Shown one piece after another: positions 6,662 to 8,720 of a stretch of 8,720 nucleotides of DNA. Each line of letters starts with the position of its first letter. Positions within the stretch are counted from its first letter, which is position 1. The notes below the pieces were generated by a model, which saw nothing but the letters and a program-made list of their open reading frames with translations, was not told the origin of the DNA and did no database searches. The stretch spans positions 1 through 8,720 of the forward strand of contig JBPCJB010000308.1 of NCBI GenBank assembly GCA_051005735.1. Direction: 5' to 3'. Source of the DNA: Gaiellasilicea sp051005735. Its GTDB lineage: Bacteria > Actinomycetota > Thermoleophilia > Gaiellales > Gaiellaceae. The position numbers were made by a program, and so were the translations under genes.

Positions 6662-8399
6662 GACGAGCGTCGACCCGGTCACGCTCCAGATCGTCGGCAA
6701 CGCGCTCGCGTCGATCGCGGACGAGATGGCGACGACGATCTGCCGCACCGCGCACTCGACCGTCGTCCGCGACGGGATGGACTTCTCCGCCGTCGTCTGC
6801 GACGCCCACGGCAGGACGGTCGCGCAGGCGGTCAGCGTCCCGTTCCATCTCGGCTCGATCCCGCACGCGATGGAGACCCTGCTCGAGCGCTACGCCGATC
6901 GAGACGGGGACGAGCGGATCCGGCCGGGCGACGTCTTCGTCCTCAACGACCCATTCGACGGCGGGATGCCCCTGCAGGACATCTTCGTCTTCAAGCCCGT
7001 CCACTGGGGCGGCGAGCGGATCGGGTTCACGTGCACGACCGCGCACCACGGCGACGTGGGCGGCCGGCTGCCGGGCTCGAGCGCATGCGACAACACCGAG
7101 ATCTTCCAGGAGGGGCTCCGGTTGCCCTGGCTCAAGCTCTACTCCGAGGGCGAGCCGGTCGAGGACGTCTTCAAGATCATCGAGGCGAACGTGCGCATCC
7201 CGCGGATGACCTTCGGCGATCTCGGTGCGCAGGTCGCCGCTTGCTCGGTCGCGGAGCGCGCCCTGGTCGCGCTCGCCGTGCGACACGGGAGCACGATGCT
7301 CGCGGAGCTGATGGACGCGCTCCTCGACTACACCGAGCGGCTCGTCTGCCAGGAGATCGCGACCTGGCCCGACGGCACGGCCTCCTTCACCGACTACCTC
7401 GGGTCGGACGGGATCGACGTCTGCGACGTGCCGATCACGGCGCACGTGACGATCGCCGGCGACGAGGTCACGGCCGACCTGACGGACTCCTCGCCGATGG
7501 TGCGCGGCTCGCTCAACAGCACGCGCTCGTTCGTGCAAGCGTGCGTCTACCAGGCGGTGCGAGCGGCGCTGACCGTCGACGCGCCGAACACGGCCGGTGC
7601 CTTCCGCCCGATCCACGTCCTCACCAAGCCGGGGACGATCGCGGACGTCGCGATGCCCGGCGCCTCCTCGATGCGAGGCGTGACGGGGTTCCGCGTGCTC
7701 GACGCCGTCAGCGGAGCCCTCGCTCAGCTGATCCCGGACCGCGTGCCCGCCGCCGGCGAGGGCGGCAACACGCTCGCGATCTTCGGCGGCCAGCGGCCGG
7801 AGGGAGGGCGCTTTATCTTCTACGAGCTCGTCGTCGGCACCTGGGGCGGCACGCCCGAGGCCGACGGCAACGACGGTCTCACGAATCCGGCGAGCCTCGC
7901 GGCGAACATCCCCGTCGAGGTGGCCGAGTCCGAGTATCCGGTCGTGGTCGAACGGTACGGCCTCGTGCCCGACTCGGGCGGCGCCGGCCGGCGACGCGGC
8001 GGGCTTGTGATCGAGCGCGTCTGGCGCCGCCCCACGCCTCGCACCTCGCTTATCGTCCGCTCCGATCGGGCGAAGCATCCGCCCTACGGCCTGGCGGGCG
8101 GCGACCCAGGGGGACTCTCCGCGAACGTCTTGCTGCACGCCGACGGAACCGAGGAGATGCTCCCACCGATGTTCTCGATCGAGATCGAGGCGGGCGACGT
8201 GTACGAGCACCGGACGGCCGGCGGTGGGGGCTGGGGCGATCCGCTCGAGCGCGATCCCGCCGCTGTGGCCGCCGACGTGCTGAACGAGAAGGTCACTCCG
8301 GCGGCGGCACGGGACCTCTACGGCGTCGTCGTCGCAGTCGAGGGCGCCGTGGACGAGGAAGCGACCATGGCCCTACGGGCCGAGAGGAGGAGCGGGTGA
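6651..8399 (+). CDS. hyuB: Hydantoinase/oxoprolinase subunit B (HyuB)
   Basis: A 582-residue partner of HyuA, of normal length. Seen: DPVTLQIVGNALASIADEMA (8-27), RDGMDFSAVVCD (40-51), RPGDVFVLNDPFDGGMPLQDIFV (91-113), AHHGDVGGRLPGS (131-143), the TWGGTPEADGNDGLTNPASLAANIPVEV stretch (397-424), PVVVERYGLVPDSGGAGRRRGGL (430-452), and a C-terminal TAGGGGWGDPLERDP (522-536). All are hallmark segments of the HyuB/oxoprolinase beta half. Oddity: the family motif usually reads GG-T/M-H-x-x-D, with the His a likely metal ligand; here it is GGMPLQD, so His is Pro107, while Asp110 and His132/His133 remain. The ATG at 6651 overlaps hyuA by 11 nt with only a weak Shine-Dalgarno, and the next gene overlaps by 4 nt. 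The sarcosine-oxidase-like gene downstream hints at an N-methylhydantoin/creatinine-like route, but an N-carbamoylsarcosine amidase is not in view, so the substrate remains open. Confidence 0.93.
   Translation: MATRTSVDPVTLQIVGNALASIADEMATTICRTAHSTVVRDGMDFSAVVCDAHGRTVAQAVSVPFHLGSIPHAMETLLERYADRDGDERIRPGDVFVLNDPFDGGMPLQDIFVFKPVHWGGERIGFTCTTAHHGDVGGRLPGSSACDNTEIFQEGLRLPWLKLYSEGEPVEDVFKIIEANVRIPRMTFGDLGAQVAACSVAERALVALAVRHGSTMLAELMDALLDYTERLVCQEIATWPDGTASFTDYLGSDGIDVCDVPITAHVTIAGDEVTADLTDSSPMVRGSLNSTRSFVQACVYQAVRAALTVDAPNTAGAFRPIHVLTKPGTIADVAMPGASSMRGVTGFRVLDAVSGALAQLIPDRVPAAGEGGNTLAIFGGQRPEGGRFIFYELVVGTWGGTPEADGNDGLTNPASLAANIPVEVAESEYPVVVERYGLVPDSGGAGRRRGGLVIERVWRRPTPRTSLIVRSDRAKHPPYGLAGGDPGGLSANVLLHADGTEEMLPPMFSIEIEAGDVYEHRTAGGGGWGDPLERDPAAVAADVLNEKVTPAAARDLYGVVVAVEGAVDEEATMALRAERRSG
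8382..8390 (+). promoter_or_regulatory. Strong Shine-Dalgarno for the DAO-type oxidase
   Basis: GAGAGGAGG at the end of hyuB, 5 nt before the GTG at 8396. It is the best ribosome-binding site on the plus strand here and fixes the GTG start. It may allow the oxidase to be translated independently of hyuB. Confidence 0.75.
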
Positions 8400-8720
8400 T
8401 CGAGAGGGCCGATGCGGTCGTGATCGGAGGCGGGATCATCGGAGCGAGCGTCGCTCACTTCCTGACGAAGCTCGGCTACGGCCGGGTGGCGCTCGTCGAG
8501 AAGTCGGAGATCTGCGGCGGCTCGACGCAGTACTCGGCCGCGCACATCCGCCAGCACTACTCGAACGAGGTCGCGATCAGGCTCGCCGTCCGCGGCGCCG
8601 CGATGTTCGCGAACGCCGAGGAGGAGCTCGGCGGGCCGGTCGGCTTCGTCCAGGACGGCTACATGGTGATCGCGCCGCCGGAGCAGGAGCAGGCGATCCG
8701 CGACGTTGTGCCGGTGCAAC
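8396..8720 (+). CDS. FAD-dependent amine oxidase, DAO family (N-terminal 108 residues; cut by window edge)
   Basis: N-terminal part of a flavoprotein of the D-amino-acid oxidase/sarcosine oxidase beta-subunit/glycine oxidase superfamily, which oxidises secondary or primary amines of amino acids. Seen: a beta-alpha-beta FAD-binding fold ADAVVIGGGIIGASVAHFL (5-23) with the GxGxxG pattern at Gly11, Gly13 and Gly16, an acidic residue closing the second strand (VALVEKSEICGGST, Glu35), and AAHIRQHYSNEVAIRLAVRG (48-67), a segment typical of sarcosine-oxidase-beta-like members. GTG at 8396 overlaps the hyuB stop as GTGA and follows a strong Shine-Dalgarno. Position after hyuAB suggests it oxidises the amino acid released by the hydantoinase, for example sarcosine (inference). 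Heterotetrameric partners (alpha, gamma, delta), if any, would be downstream of the window. The exact subfamily cannot be decided from this fragment. Confidence 0.85.
   Translation, partial: MIERADAVVIGGGIIGASVAHFLTKLGYGRVALVEKSEICGGSTQYSAAHIRQHYSNEVAIRLAVRGAAMFANAEEELGGPVGFVQDGYMVIAPPEQEQAIRDVVPVQ

Noticed and set aside
6342..8210. Minus-strand open frame of 622 codons opposite hyuB
   Set aside because: No recognisable domain and repetitive Arg/Asp/Val-rich composition; hyuB on the other strand has clear motifs throughout.
4580..8720. Assigning the pathway firmly to creatinine/N-methylhydantoin degradation
   Set aside because: HyuAB plus a sarcosine-oxidase-like gene fits, but no creatinine deaminase or N-carbamoylsarcosine amidase is visible, and HyuAB family substrates vary widely.

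Overview
The window is one high-GC (visually about 70% GC), gene-dense bacterial locus. Codon use is strongly biased to G/C at third positions, start codons are a mix of ATG, GTG and TTG, and every gene junction overlaps. This suggests a high-GC actinobacterium, perhaps of the Thermoleophilia/Solirubrobacterales type. That taxonomic guess is inference only; no rRNA or other marker gene is present.

Layout: two divergently transcribed gene sets flank a single intergenic gap of about 80 bp (3918-3998). Leftward (minus strand), in order of transcription: a GntR/FadR-type regulator (3917-3207), a D-lactate-dehydrogenase-like FAD enzyme (3210-1807), a fumarylacetoacetate-hydrolase (FAH) family enzyme (1817-1158), and a second FAD/GlcD-type dehydrogenase that starts on TTG at 1161 and runs off the left edge. 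Rightward (plus strand): an RraA/HMG-aldolase-like protein (3999-4583), HyuA (4580-6661), HyuB (6651-8399), and the N-terminus of a DAO-type flavin amine oxidase (8396 to the right edge). There is no rRNA, tRNA, CRISPR array, insertion sequence or recognisable terminator.

How it may work together (inference): this looks like an inducible catabolic island. HyuA/HyuB belong to the ATP-dependent hydantoinase/oxoprolinase family. With a sarcosine-oxidase-like flavoprotein directly downstream, they suggest opening of a cyclic amide such as an N-methylhydantoin or oxoproline-like lactam, followed by oxidation of the released (N-methyl) amino acid. The leftward set offers two oxidases for D-2-hydroxy acids plus an FAH hydrolase able to cleave or decarboxylate acyl-oxo-acids. 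The RraA-like protein may be an aldolase or decarboxylase for oxo-acids. The gap carries a 19-bp palindrome (7-bp perfect arms, 3956-3974) in a locally AT-rich stretch, a natural operator for the GntR protein.

The most notable oddities are a HyuB that lacks the His of the usual GG-T/M-H-x-x-D metal motif (Pro instead), an FCD-domain regulator in which the usual metal-ligand positions are all replaced, two distinct GlcD-type paralogues flanking one FAH gene, and wholly overlapping gene junctions in both gene sets.
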